A stretch of DNA of 64,000 nt from Megaleporinus macrocephalus (taxonomy: Eukaryota > Chordata > Actinopteri > Characiformes > Anostomidae). Positions 35,561 through 47,170 of this stretch are shown in pieces. The DNA is taken from NCBI GenBank assembly GCA_021613375.1, contig CM038726.1, positions 12,780,253 through 12,844,252 on the forward strand, given 5' to 3'. A program made the position numbers and the translations under genes. Numbering within the stretch: position 1 is the first letter of the stretch; each line of letters starts with the position of its first letter. The notes under the pieces were generated by a model that ran no database searches, had not been told where the DNA came from, and worked only from the letters and a program-made list of their open reading frames with translations.

Positions 35561-36212
35561 TGCGAGACTGTAATAGGCCAGCATTGTTACCTTGTCTTCA
35601 GGTTTCAGGACATTTCATACAGGCCTACTGGGACAGCATGGCTGCATATTACAGTTGATAATCTCATTAAAATTCCTCATATGATTACAATAATCAATTC
35701 ATGATGCTTTGGCAATGACTGTCTTTATTCATATTTTCTTCCATTGTATCATCTGCTTTGGTAATTTAATATCTACATTTCCTTATTCACAGGACATCCT
35801 AAGTTTCAACATATACACGCACAAATATTTGTATATACCAGTTTTCCTTACATTTCTTCCCAAAACAAGGATACTAAACATAGCACATCTTATTTTACTA
35901 TATCATATTTTTTTAAATAGCATTATTTTTCACCCAACATCCATTTATGCCTCCCTGCATGTTTTTGTTTGCAGAAATGTTTTTACATGAGCATATCCCT
36001 GGCATGAAACAGTTAGCTGGGCCTCTAGGGCTGATTTATGTAAATTACCTCTCTTCTGACTGGCTGTAGCAGGCTCAAAGCAGTCAATGCAGTCATGTAA
36101 GTAAACAGTAAATGAGCTGTTCTTGCAGCTAAGTTTTCTGTATATGGACTGAAAAAACTTGGAAGTGAATCAAACATTTTAAAACTTTAAAACTTTAATA
36201 ATGTTCACATAC
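35561..36212. other. AT-rich sequence, nothing recognised
   Basis: The 93-codon frame at 35709-35990 is hydrophobic and T-rich without recognisable identity. Confidence 0.45.
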
Positions 36213-36740
36213 ACTGGCCAGCTACTTCATTAAGTACACTTCCATCTATCTACACATCTATCTCCACTTACCATATAGGAGCACATTGTAGTCATAGTTA
36301 CAGACTGTAGACCACCTGTTTCTCTACATATTTTGACAGCCCACTTTTAATCTATTCTTTAATGGTCAGGACCCTCTCAGGACCACCACAGAGCAGATAT
36401 TACTTGGGCACTCTTGTGGTGGTGGTGTGTTAGTGTGTGTTATGCTGGTGTGAGTGGATCAGACACTCACACCACAATATCAAGCCAACATTGTCCTGTG
36501 AACACTAATAAGAGACAAGGCCAAAATAAACTGCTCAGCAACAGACATTAGCTATTGTCCAACAAGATGAGTTTGTCTAATAGCGTTGACAGTGACACAG
36601 TGACTAGACACAGTGCTAAAAACCTCCTTTGGTGTCTGATCTATGCTATCAGTGTCACTGCAGTTCTAAAAATGATCCACTATACAAATATTTCCTGCTC
36701 TATTAAGGTCATATGAGGACAGTTGGGATATTAAATACTT
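36213..36740. mobile_element. Palindromic non-autonomous DNA element, copy 2
   Basis: Same family as 6641-7045: TATAGGAGCACATTGTAGTC (36276), AGGACCACCACAGAGCAGAT (36380), TGGTGGTGGTGTGTTAGTGT (36417), TGAGTGGATCAGACAC (36451), then an inverted-like second half with TGTGTCTGAT-type and CAGTGTCACTGCAGTTCTAA (36650) words. It is more complete than copy 1, and both halves of the palindrome are represented. It encodes no protein. Confidence 0.78.
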
Positions 36741-36867
36741 CATTCTTTGATCTGATATGTGTCCTATAATAGGAAATGTGTCTTAGCTGCATTATCAGCC
36801 TCTACCCTTCCAGTAAGGTTTTTATACTAGATTGCTGAGCACCTGTATTAGCAATGTGTTTACCCCT

Positions 36868-36950
36868 TAAGTAACATATTTCAGTAATTAGATATTAAGT
36901 AACATGTTTCAGTAATTAGATATTTCAGTAATTAGTAATTAGATTTCACT
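36868..36950 (+). repeat. Short tandem repeat, TTTCAGTAATTAGATAT unit
   Basis: AAGTAACATATTTCAGTAAT is repeated as AAGTAACATGTTTCAGTAAT 31 bp later, followed by shortened TTTCAGTAATTAG and TAATTAG units. About three imperfect copies built around TAATTAG. Confidence 0.8.
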
Positions 36951-38429
36951 ACCCACAAATATGCACTTAAATGCATATACATCCTCAAACTGCTACTAAT
37001 ATATATGAAGGAAGTTCTTCATTAAGGAATGAAGCAACACTAGATGTCTTTAATTTTTAAGAGACTGTTGTGCCTTGCTTAACTAATTACTTTGAACCTA
37101 AGAGTATATAAATAGAGCCTTTAAAAAAATAACCAGCTAGCCTCTTCAATCTCAGCCTGACCTCTGTACCTCATCAGACGGCTGCCCCTCAGGGCTTGCA
37201 GCATCTCCATTGCCATGTCCAGAGAAGACATTTTTTTCCAGACTGTACCTGGTTTCTTCACACATGAGCAGGGCTGTAAAAGGCTAAAAGTGCAAATAAA
37301 AATCATCTTTACGAGATGTAAGAGAGAAGCGAGGGGCTCCTCCCTGGGAGCCTAGTCACGTTCAGGATGACCCTGATGTCCTCACCTCCTCCTGTGTGAA
37401 GCTCAACTATTCAATAACATTGAGGTCACCAAGACTGGAGAATATAAGAAAATGCTTGACAATGCATTGCATTACAGTTTGGTTAATCAACAATAATAAA
37501 CCATACGTAATGTTAACACTGCAGCCAACAGTTAGTAGAGAGGTTAGCTCCATCATTATCATCTTGATTATGGAAAACTTGTATCCTACTTTCATGTTCA
37601 TATCATACAGAGAAATGAAAATCAACAAACAAGACACGTTTTTCTTTGGACAGCGACAATATATAATTATATATAGAACGCATGCAGTAGTTAACATTAA
37701 CATTAACAAACATGAACTCAAACATGACATAAAAATTTGTAAGATTTTTAGTTTAAAACATTCCAAAAATTAAAATTATTCAGAGAATGTGAGGAATAAC
37801 AGTTTTGAAGTTATGTCAAAGTCATCTATGTATCATGTTGCAGAGATATCTACTGAAGTTAGTATGCTAACCAGTTTGTTTTTGAACTTGTTTCCTCTAC
37901 ACTGGTAAGAACTGAAGAGGCAGAATGAGGGATGGTGCATTTCTGAATTAACTTTGTTGCGCTATATTATTTGGAGTATGAATTTGACTTTTTGGGTCAT
38001 CTTACAAATTGTTAACATAATTATGAAGGTGATAGTAAGTAATGTTTTGTAATGGAATAAGTAATGTTTGTTAAGGGAACCTAAATATAAATTGAGACCC
38101 ACTAGTTTAAGCACAGGATGTCCTCTGAGTAGTGTTTTGTTCTTCTAGCATTTAAGGTGGTACATTTTTAACATATCTATATCTTTACACATACAGTATA
38201 TTGCATAATTATAATTTAATCCAACAATAAATGACAGCAAAGAGATAATAATTGCTTAATAAGGTATAAAATGAAAAACCAATTTGGCTTTAGATTATCT
38301 AAATCTTACTTCGTCATCACAATTACTATCATGGAACATTCTTCACCAGCAAATCAAGAATGTTACTGCTGAACTTTGCCTGTTTAAAGGTTATGACATG
38401 AAGATAAGACTATTACACTGACCTATCTT
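36951..38429. other. AT-rich sequence with a modest richer patch at 37110-37400
   Basis: The patch has AAGACATTTTTTTCCAGACT-type unique sequence but no identified function. Frames of 119-125 codons overlap on both strands at 37396-37773 with no domains, which indicates chance. Confidence 0.4.
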
Positions 38430-38900
38430 CTCTTCAGGTCAGGCGATGGATTGCCCAGGAGTGTCCAGGGGTCAAACAGACACCTTGTGTCGTAATGAAA
38501 CCAATAAATCTGATTAGTTTCCCTTCTCCACTTTTACAAGGTGAGTGTGGTGTGTGGGAGCCTTCTCAAGCTTTTCATTCCTCTCCCCAGGTGCACTTAT
38601 GTCGCACGTGAAACCTGATCACAGTTAAAAGTGCCAACCCCCAAGAGCAAAAATGCTTTTAGGAACTTTTAAAATGGTGTTTAACAGTGTCTTTTAGTGC
38701 ACACTAAAAGCTCAGCTTCACTGCATGGAGTGCAGGCCAAGGGAGACAGTGCAGTCTGTGCCAGGGAAGAGCAGGCCTTTGACATTCCACTCAGACGACT
38801 CCAGTAAAGATTCAAAGGCCTCTTTTTTTCCCTCTAGCTCCTACAATAGTCAAGTAAGCCAGACCTGTGGATTATATGCCATAAAATGAGTCAGTTGTGT
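38430..38900. promoter_or_regulatory. Candidate regulatory island 16
   Basis: Complex block including CCAATAAATCTGATTAGTTT (38500) and paired TTTTAGTGCACACTAAAAGC (38692), a palindrome centred on GTGCAC. No coding frame. Confidence 0.33.
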
Positions 38901-39305
38901 CTCGCTGGCATTTTCATTGATAACATTTTGAATTCCGCCTTATTTTGAGAGACAATTATAGATTCCTGATACTTAATTTGTTATCTGCTGAAAGTCTGTT
39001 CATTATTGGTACAGTTACTTTTAGGTTCTTTAAGATTTAGTCTATTTTCTGGCTGAAGTTTGGTTAGGCTTAGCTCTAAGGTTAGTTTTAATAAAGTCTA
39101 TCATTTTCAGGTCACAGTTCCTTTGCATTTAAGAGATATTTAGTTGCATATAAGACAAATGCACAATGTACAATGCATATTCTCAAAATCAAGAGTTACC
39201 ATTGTGTACCACAGCACTCTCCTTTAAACTTTAAAAAGTTTCCTCTGGATCTCTTACAGTATGGCTCCAAAGAACATTTTTTTGGATAGCATGTAACTTA
39301 CTGTT
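38901..39305. other. AT-rich spacer
   Basis: Nothing recognised. Confidence 0.4.
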
Positions 39306-40128
39306 CTCAGTCCCACAAAAATTGGGGCAGTCTGTAAAATGTTAAAACAAATAAAAAGCAGTGAATTCTGCTTGACTTGCATATCTGATGTTATACATTA
39401 TGAACTTGCCAAAGACACATACAGTGTCCTGGCTTTTGAACCGTAATACTGTTAACAACCTTGGTGGTCCTTCTCTTCTTCAGCCTGGATAATATAAAGT
39501 CTTTTGGTTTCAACTATCAATATGAAAGCTTGACTCATCAGACCACAATACTCATTTTCACTGTGCATCAGTCCATTTCAGACAAGTTTAACCCCAGACA
39601 GGTCTGTGAGACATTGTTAGGACTTCTGCATTTGTTGATGCAGCAATGGACAGCTTTTATTAAGAATGACTGTCAAAATATTCCTGAGCCTGGGCTGGTT
39701 TTTAATGCAGTCTGAGGGTTCAAAGGTCATGATTTCTCATCTTTACATATTTTTACAATTTGAATGGATTCCCTGAGTTTATTGATGATATTGTACACTT
39801 TAGCATTTTTTGGCAGCGTGCTGCGTCTTGAGCTCTCCTTGCTCATAGAGCACTAGGCCTTTCCTGGATTTTCTTTTAAGACATATCAGGTATGTCTGCA
39901 TGACCTGTTTAAGATGTTATTTGGAACATTTTACAAGGTTTTATGTGTTCCATTGCCCCTGCTCCAACTTTTTCACAGGCATCTGTTTCATAACAAGTCT
40001 ATTTTCATAAAAAAATGTTTATAGGGTAAAACATCTATTTTGTGTTGGTACTTTTTTACCAAAGTAAATGGGATGTAGAGATTAGCAGTTTACATATTGT
40101 CCCAACTTTTTAGGAATTGAGGTTCATG
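39306..40128. mobile_element. DNA transposon fossil with AAAGTTGGGAC-type termini
   Basis: The left terminus TCCCACAAAAATTGGGGCAG (39310) and right terminus GTCCCAACTTTTTAGGAATT plus GAGGTT (40099-40124) are characteristic of a fish DNA-transposon family ending in AATTCCAAAAAAGTTGGGAC. Internal matches from memory include GGTTTTTAATGCAGTCTGAG with CAAAGGTCATGATTTCTC (39697-39740) and TTGATGATATTGTACACTTT (39783). The interior frame reads on the minus strand in the parent family; here it is broken. The superfamily is not asserted. Confidence 0.8.
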
Positions 40129-41159
40129 GGTATTCCTGTTGTCCTGTTTTTTTTCACTTCAAGTATTAATGATGTATATGCATTCTAAAACTCTTCATTT
40201 CCATTACTATAAAATCATTTGTAATATAACCATACCTGTTGACTAATGATGAAGTAAAACATTCCCAAACTGAAAATAAGTTGCTCTTGCCTTTTATCAT
40301 AGCTTTATTACCTTCAGACTGACATTTATTTCTTTCTTTTAAAGCCTCGTTTTGTTAAACCTGTGCAGATAAAGTGAAGATTAACACAACAGTATCTGCA
40401 GAAGGTGAAAAAGCTTAACCCCCCCCAACCCACCCCGTCTGCCCCACCACCTCATGTGGAGGCCAGGGTCGAACAGCAGATCCCCTGACCCTTTCACTCC
40501 TTTGCTTGTAAAAACAGCCACAGGGGGCACCAACAAGTGAAGAAATGGAAGCCATGTGACACAAGACAGCACCTATAAATATGTGCAAGATCACAGGAGC
40601 ACTTAATGCAAGGGAGGGCAGACTTCTCTTTTACCATTGCGACTACAACGTCTTAAAAAGTGCCTGTCGTGTCATATGAAACCAATAAAACACAAACACT
40701 TCCTCGCTTTGAAAAAAAAAAAAACATCCTTCCCTAAACTTCTACATTTCTGCTGCATGCTATTGTGTCCTTAGCCTTGGTTTATAATGAACACACAGTA
40801 TGGGTGGATTGAGTGAGACTCCTGACTGGCTTGTGAAGATCAAGGGGAAAGGCTGCTAGCTGAGATACATTTAAGGAACATCATGGTTTACAAGGATAGT
40901 AAAGACTCCATTAGAAGCTCAAAGCACTATGGATTCATAGATCCAATCAAGTATAAGATTATGAGAGCAGGCTTATATTTCACAATGAACAATCAAAAAT
41001 ATACAAAGATGTGGAATAAATAGCTCATAGCAAAGACTTCATCGTAAGAGCTCAGAAGGTCAGTGTAGCCCTGCAACAATTTGCCATGTGTCAACATACT
41101 GTGAGATTAAGTAGCAAGTCTTGTTGGCTCTGGTTATGTACATAAATAACAGACCTACA
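40129..41159. other. Mixed unique sequence; weak richer patch 40380-40700
   Basis: A C-rich run (CCCCCCCCAACCCACCCC near 40420) and a 13-A run near 40711 are visible. No gene or family. Confidence 0.4.
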
Positions 41160-41345
41160 CCACTGTGCAAAGGTCAGAGGCCAGCCTTCATTTACTTTAT
41201 TTCTAGCAGAAACTGCCATTGAGTTATAATTCTTCAGTCAATTTTTCTGAGGGGATTACTGAGAAGACAATTTTGCAAATCACACAAAGAAGCTGGGGTT
41301 TTCTGAGATCTGCAGACTGACCATACAAAAGTACAGACCTCAGCA
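41160..41345. mobile_element. Possible Tc1-like terminus remnant
   Basis: CACTGTGCAAAGGTCAGAGG (41161) resembles the CACTGTGCAAAAGTCTTAGG-type end of a fish Tc1-like element, and ATCACACAAAGAAGCTGGGG (41279) resembles the internal flank of that family. Highly eroded. Confidence 0.4.
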
Positions 41346-41929
41346 TTATTTGATATAATCATGAGAAGCAGAAAATGCAAACAACTTTATATGCCATGTC
41401 CAAAATTGTGCCCTTATCAAATTAATTAATGAAAATTAAGATATCTACATAGAACGCTCTTATAGGGGTACTGGTTTGCTCATCACTGTGCAACAGCAGA
41501 TTCCATTGCATGAACAGTATAAACATCATGACATCAGCCCACTGTAACTGAGTTCGACTGCACACACAACAAGAGCCGGCATACATCTGTAACGGGTCTG
41601 GAGAGAGGTCTGTGGAGATGCTACCACAGCTGGGCTCAGTAATTCGCCTTAACGAAGTTACATATGAATCTTTCAAGCCCAACAAAGCAGTGCCTCATTG
41701 CTGTCCCCCGTCCACCATGGTACATTGGTTGTGCATTACTTATTGTTGCACATTGTGTAATGGTTTAAGGGTGCTGTGTTTTCAGACATCACTACAAAAT
41801 GTAAGAACATACTACATAGGGTAACATACTAAATATGAAAACTGCCATATTATATTTTGTTGTTCAGGTTTGTGTGAACATTTCTGGAAAATATATTTAA
41901 ACTTTCTTGCTGAACACTGAATAATTGTA
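41346..41929. other. Unique sequence, nothing recognised
   Basis: Two opposing 70-87 codon frames overlap at 41422-41824 without recognisable domains. Confidence 0.4.
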
Positions 41930-42010
41930 CTTAATGGTCATTTTCGCTGGGAATTAAATCAATTAAAGGTCTGACAGCTTCTTTAAAGCTGTCAATGTAA
42001 TTAAGCATGT
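41930..42010. promoter_or_regulatory. Small TAAT-rich patch with perfect hairpin
   Basis: GACAGCTT and AAGCTGTC (41973-41993) form an 8-bp perfect stem with a 5-nt loop, flanked by AATTAAATCAATTAAAGG and TGTAATTAAGC. This could be a paired homeodomain-type site cluster or chance. Confidence 0.25.
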
Positions 42011-42889
42011 GTCTATATTTAAGGACAAGAAACTTCTCTAAAATCATCAATGAGCAATGTACTCCTTTGAAAAAAGGCGTTCCAATGCAGTTTTTATAGT
42101 ACATGAGACAAAACAGCAGCTTGAAACAGGAGAAATGACATCAAGCCTACTGCCAGAGCCTCATTACCTCATAGGAAGGAAACAGAGGATCTGGGTGACG
42201 AACTCTATGAGGCCTGGTTCTCTGGTTCTCTGTCACTAAACAGCAACACCAGGATTTCACAATCAACTTCCCACTGACTATTTCCTCCTGTTAGACCTAG
42301 AAGCAAAAGTGAATCATACTGATGAACTAGATTATTCTTTGATGAGGATGTTAAACAGTACAAATGGAATTTAGTGAGAGACTATGTGACTATGTGTCAA
42401 ATCAAGGACTACAAAACATATTTCTTCCACAATTTGATGGTAAAATGCCTCCACTGCATTCCTAATAATAAAGGCTGTGATGGTTTCCTATAGAATATTT
42501 CAGATTTTTTTCAAGAACTTTTAAGAACTGTATTTGTTCAATGGAGATGGTAAGTGTAAACTTTTTAAAAGTTTGAATAACTTCCATATAATGTGATGAT
42601 TCCATACAAAAGGGAGTTTTTCATGGCCGTTCCTTGAACGATTTAGGGAATCAAAAGTGTTTTTCCAAGAATTCTTTGGACATGTTTACTTATTATATGA
42701 GTGTAGGTTTATTTTTTTATTTTTCATATTCATAACTATGGCCATGTTTAATTTCATCTTGCATTAAAAGCAGATTCTCAGATCAGGAAGACATTGGGGC
42801 TTCCAAGAGATGATGGATCTCTGTATCCTGCTAATATTCAGTGCCTGTATTGGGATGGGCTGTTTTCTCCTAATAAATGTGGATGTCAT
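42011..42889. other. Unique sequence; possible MITE scrap near 42600-42710
   Basis: Words such as TTTTTCATGGCCGTTCCTTG and TTTTTCCAAGAATTCTTTGG loosely resemble the AAAGAACC-type MITE. Too eroded to call. Confidence 0.3.
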
Positions 42890-42906
42890 AAAAAAAAAAA
42901 AAAAAA
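42890..42906 (+). repeat. Poly(A) tract, 17 nt
   Basis: Uninterrupted A run after CAT. The upstream TAATAAATG at about 42871 could suggest a retroposed 3' end, but no parent gene is recognised. Confidence 0.9.
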
Positions 42907-42939
42907 CAATCATTTTTTATTCTGTTGTCTAAGCAACCA

Positions 42940-43867
42940 AATTGCCAACACAAAAGGTTGTAGCAGTGATGATACCCTCATTGAGCTCTTCATTTATGCT
43001 CCTTAGCTGTTCTCTGCTCTTGACACCCAGTGCCCTTCTGTCTCTTGTCCCTGCAACGGAGCTCAGGCCAGTCCGGAGCCTGCCTCTGATGCCGAAATGC
43101 TTTAATCAGGCCAGAATCCCTAATGAATGGAGGCTGAGAGTCTGCTGAAGAGAGGAGGAAGAAGGAAGGCAATTTCTGGAAATGATTACTGACTCATTTC
43201 CTTGTTTATCCTGCCTTTGAAAGAGAGAGACCCCCACGCCTCCCGCCCCACCGGCCCTTCACTCCACACCACCGCCCCATGAGCTCCTCCAAGCCCTCTC
43301 TCCGCCCGCCACTCTATTCTGTATCATTGTGGCCCCACTTCTGAACATTTGCCACACTAGATCAAGCCTGCCCCTGCTTCTTTTCATGTCTGGGGCCTAG
43401 CCTTCTCTGGCTCTTGTTCTCCTCAAGTGGGGTAGCCGGCTTAGTCTGAAGTTAATGGCTGGAAATCTCCAACTAACCTCCCCAACAGCTGTCTCTTCAG
43501 CCTCTTTCTGTACCTCTCCTTTCTTAACATTTCCCCCTTGTTGTTTTGTTTTCCTGTTCTCTCCTCCTTCTTGGACCAATCAAAAAGAGGATGAAGGCAA
43601 TGGCCCCGCTTGTTGATAAAACAACCACTCCAGCAAATTTTTCAAAAATTGGCTTTTTCCACAGACAAGTGGCTGGAGGCCGGAAAAGAGGGAGGGCACA
43701 GTGTGTAGAGCTCTTTTTTCCACCCAAGTCTTGTTGAAAAGAAGAATAGGGGAAGCCTGGCCGTTGGACTTGTCTTTCATTTGAGGTCCATGCTCAAAAG
43801 GCATTGGGAGTTTTCGGTCCCCTTGGAGCATGCATTAATGACGTAAGAGGTGGGCCTGTTGAACTTT
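42940..43867. promoter_or_regulatory. Candidate regulatory island 17
   Basis: Nearly 1 kb of richer, complex DNA, with CTTTAATCAGGCCAGAATCC (43102), a pyrimidine-rich section (43230-43420 and 43490-43560) and GACCAATCAAAAAGAGGATG (43575, CCAAT type). Many short overlapping frames on both strands, none with a domain. Confidence 0.33.
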
Positions 43868-44203
43868 ACCTCCATGCGGCCCCATTTAGAGCACAGATTA
43901 CTGATGGTCTGCATGAAGCAGTTGGAGTTCATGAAGACAGACTTAGTGTAGTGTGAAAGAGAAATGGCTGTATGATTGCTACATTGCTAATTGCTCATCG
44001 CTGGAGGACTCTACTTTTTTGATGTTTGATGAAGAGTGTTCATTAGGAAAATGTGCAAATTAAACACACATAATTAGATAATTAATTAGCATATCAAAAT
44101 CTTTATTCTGTGTTTGGTTACAGACAGCAATAACTGTCAATGACGCCCAGTTCCTATTCTACTGGTCACATTAGCATGAACAAATGGACTGGCAAAAGAC
44201 TCT
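43868..44203 (+). repeat. Diverged tandem duplication, unit A
   Basis: First of two adjacent units of about 340 bp. Shared landmarks, in order, are ACCTCC, CATTTAG, TGATGGTCT, CAGTT, GTGTAG, AAAG, GATTGCTA, CTGCTAAT/TTGCTAAT, CTCAT, GCTG, AGTGTTC, TTAGGAAAATGTG, ACAGCAATAACTGTC (unit A) and CTGGTCACATTAGCATG, ending in GGACTGGCAAAA. It does not resemble a transposon family that I know, and no terminal inverted repeats are visible. Confidence 0.85.
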
Positions 44204-44557
44204 ACCTCCACAGTTAGGGCTCATTTAGGACTCAGATATTGATGGTCTACTGGAACCAGTTAAAGCTTGTGGAGAAACACTGTGGTGTAGAAGAAAGACG
44301 GCTTGTTGATTGCTATACTGCTAATCTCTCATTGCTGAATGACTAATTTGGGATCTTTGCTGAACAGTGTTCTTTAGGAAAATGTGTTTAACCTAAATGT
44401 ATGTAACCAAGTAATTATACTTTGTCTGTTTGTACATTGGCAGCAGCAACTGTCCATGATGCCTAAGTTTAACAGTTGCCTTTTCAACTGGTCACATTAG
44501 CATGTGTTTGTGCATTAGCATGAATAAACGAACTGGACTGGCAAAACTCTTCCTCCT
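44204..44557 (+). repeat. Diverged tandem duplication, unit B
   Basis: Second unit, beginning at the next ACCTCC and following unit A colinearly to CTGGTCACATTAGCATG and GGACTGGCAAAACTCTTCCT, with small insertions such as the extra GTTTGTGCATTAGCATG. By eye the units are roughly 70% identical, so the duplication is old. A scrap of the unit end, GGACTGGCAA, recurs once more near 44642. Confidence 0.85.
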
Positions 44558-45270
44558 GACACGTACTTCCCCAAGAGAGACAGGTGATGACCTCCAATCA
44601 CAATGCATTTGGCCACATGCATGTCCCCAGCAACATAATGTGGACTGGCAAGTAAACATTTAACCTAGCTGTGCGTTAAGCAGACAGCGCTGGAATCAGG
44701 CCACCCCTCCCCTCATCCATCCAGGATGTTGCCCTGGCCATGGTCAGTGAGTGAAGATGAGAGCGACAGCACATGACATGCCCTGGAAGGATAGATTTGT
44801 TTTCTCTGGACATTGGACATTGCACCTCTACCTGCTCACATCATGCTCCACATCCTGCTCCTGTTTTTTTATTCCTTTTTTTTATTCTCCCAGTGATGGG
44901 GTGCACAAGGCTTGGCGCCTCTAGAAACACTGGGCCTCTGACATTCTGACAAAGTGTCCAAACTGGAGCCTCTGATGCCGCCCACTTGCTCCCGAGCCTT
45001 CAACGGTCCTCTCAGATGCTCTACAGTGCAGAGACAAAGGAGCTTTTTTGCCGTGTCAGACATGTCAGCTTTTCACTTGCAATTAATATCTGCCTGCCCC
45101 AAGCTCGTCAACTGTCACGAGTTTAGCACCCAGTCATGAGAGCAGGACAAATCAGGCTAAGGCAGTCTGACACCACTGGTGTGAAAGAAGATTCTAATTC
45201 TGGATAATTAGCTGACGAGAGCATGCAAGAGGAACAAGGGAGGCGAGGAAGGAGGGAGGAGAAAGGGAAA
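44558..45270. promoter_or_regulatory. Candidate regulatory island 18
   Basis: Complex sequence directly after the tandem duplication, with CTCCAATCACAATGCATTTG (44591), AACTGGAGCCTCTGATGCC (44961) and TCTGGATAATTAGCTGACG (45198, TAATTA core). Short frames on both strands show no domain. Confidence 0.33.
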
Positions 45271-45999
45271 GAAGTGGCAGTGCGTCGTAAGCATTTTTGT
45301 CAACCACTGGTCTTCTTCCTCATCCATGGTGCTTCAGCCCTCTGCCTCCCTGACCTTGTTTGGGGGCTCTTTGTCTTAACCCTTAGGAGAGTTATTATTT
45401 TTATTAGTAACATTTCTTTACTATTTAAATGCAATTATACTTAATTACTATTCAGTGACTTGCATTTACATTTGATTTAAAGAAGAATCAAAATAATTGT
45501 TAATAAATAAAACAAAATAACAACACGTCTATTGACAAGTTTTTAAACCAACACCACAATCGGTAACTTTTATTTGCTAATATGCATGTGTTTGTCTAGC
45601 CATAAAATACTGATGTTTGTCATACATGTTGTAAGAATAGTGTAGTATGGTAGAGTATAGTATAGAAAATGCTGGTTTTCCTTTGTGAAACTAAAATAAT
45701 GAAACAATTACCAAATGTACTGATTCCACTTTTCAACATTTTGCATTTCATACAATAACCAATGATGACATGAATTTATTTGTCTTAAAAAGCTCATATT
45801 TCATGCAGTGACATTGTTGTAGAACATTATATTAGGTCCAGGCAGTAGGATATGATGAGAACAGAGTGTGACCTGTGTGAAGACCAGCTCACACGTGTGT
45901 ATCTGTGTGTCTGTGTGTTCCTGCAGGCTTTTCGGCGAATAACGTGACGGGTGTAAATCAAAGAGTTTGGGCATGTAGCAGGTCATTATCACCATGTGG
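45271..45999. other. AT-rich sequence, nothing recognised
   Basis: A GTGTGTATCTGTGTGTCTGT run lies near 45895. No gene. Confidence 0.4.
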
Positions 46000-46790
46000 T
46001 GATGTCTGCTTCATCACCAGCAGATTAGACGACATTCTCTGCAGCGAGGGATGCTTTTAAATGTACAGCAATTAAGCGTTCACCTTGACTGTATTTAAAA
46101 CCAGCTGGAGATAATGTAATACCTAGAATAACCTTAGATGTAAACAGCTAATGGTATGACACTTTGGGAAACATCATAGCCTCTTTAACTATGTGAGCTT
46201 TCATGGCAAGTCGGGTCAGCAGTTGACGCTGATGTGCAAAATCAGCAACATTTTAATGACTTCCGTAGACAATGTATACACAAAATCAAGTCCCATACCA
46301 AAACACCAGGGAAGGTCACCCTGGAGTCAGCCTTTAATCTACACAAACTCCAGACAAAACATATCATAGGGGTTTGTGTAAACGGAAGAACATAGCGGTT
46401 TAATCCCCTGAACCAACAAACAAGAAAAAAACATAATACCTAAGTACCTTCTATAATTAGTCTGGGTGAACAAGCTTTGATTTAGCCCAAAACTCCACTT
46501 GGAACCAAATAGCCACGGGGCATAGAGAAACACAAGCCTTATTTAAACCACACTGACACACAAACACTCTTGAAGCGGTGGCTAAAACAGACTGCGGCTA
46601 ATCTGAAGTGACATTTTGGATGTCAGAATTCTCGCACCACCCGCTGGATTTTTAATGGCTATTAGAGATCTGAGCCTGGGATGGACTGTCAAAAGGAGAC
46701 AAATATCAGTCAGGCAAGGCAAGCGATTCTGACCACTCGTGATGAATTGATTAAAAGGGTAATTTTACACAGTTTTACAAAAAGATCTGT
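46000..46790. promoter_or_regulatory. Candidate regulatory island 19
   Basis: Two unique patches: 46000-46150, with CAGCAATTAAGCGTTCACC (46066), and 46540-46760, with GATTTTTAATGGCTATTAGA (46647) and GATGAATTGATTAAAAGGG (46741). The motif mix of homeodomain cores in non-coding sequence fits an enhancer. Confidence 0.33.
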
Positions 46791-46844
46791 ATATGTCATC
46801 ATATCAGTATGACTACTGACCACACTGTACACTACAATAAGCGT

Positions 46845-47170
46845 GCTTCTGGGTTTATTTATTCATTAATTTGATTAGTTAACCTTCTGAGGCACCCCAG
46901 GTGAGCCTTGTAAATAATTTAGACACATCATAGCAAGTTAAAACAATGAAAAACTTCTATTAAAGTCCTACAGTTTTAATAGATATTACATTTGTGCATA
47001 TACATGTAACTGTAAATTAAAGAAAATGTTTTTTTCCACATTTTTGCCATTTCTCAATATCAAAATATGTAAAAAAAAACAACTGTAAGTTCAATTTAAA
47101 AATAAATCGAATTATGGGGTGCCTCAGAGGGTTAACTAATCAAATAAATGATTGAAAAAAACCCAGAAGC
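46845..47170. mobile_element. 326 bp MITE-like element with about 54 bp inverted termini
   Basis: The left end 46845-46898 (GCTTCTGGGTTTATTTATTC, then TTTGATTAGTTAACC, then TTCTGAGGCACCCC) and the right end 47116-47170 (GGGGTGCCTCAGAGG, then GTTAACTAATCAAATAAATG, then AACCCAGAAGC) are inverted repeats, about 90% identical by eye. The interior is AT-rich, with A and T runs and no frame. Outer ends GCGT / ACGC may extend the inverted repeat. The target-site duplication is not clear. I do not recognise the family. Confidence 0.85.

Noticed and set aside
37396..37773. 125- and 119-codon frames on opposite strands
   Set aside because: AT-rich, low-information translations without domains; chance is sufficient.
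42890..42906. Processed pseudogene poly(A) tail
   Set aside because: No gene-like sequence is recognisable upstream and no target-site duplication is evident.
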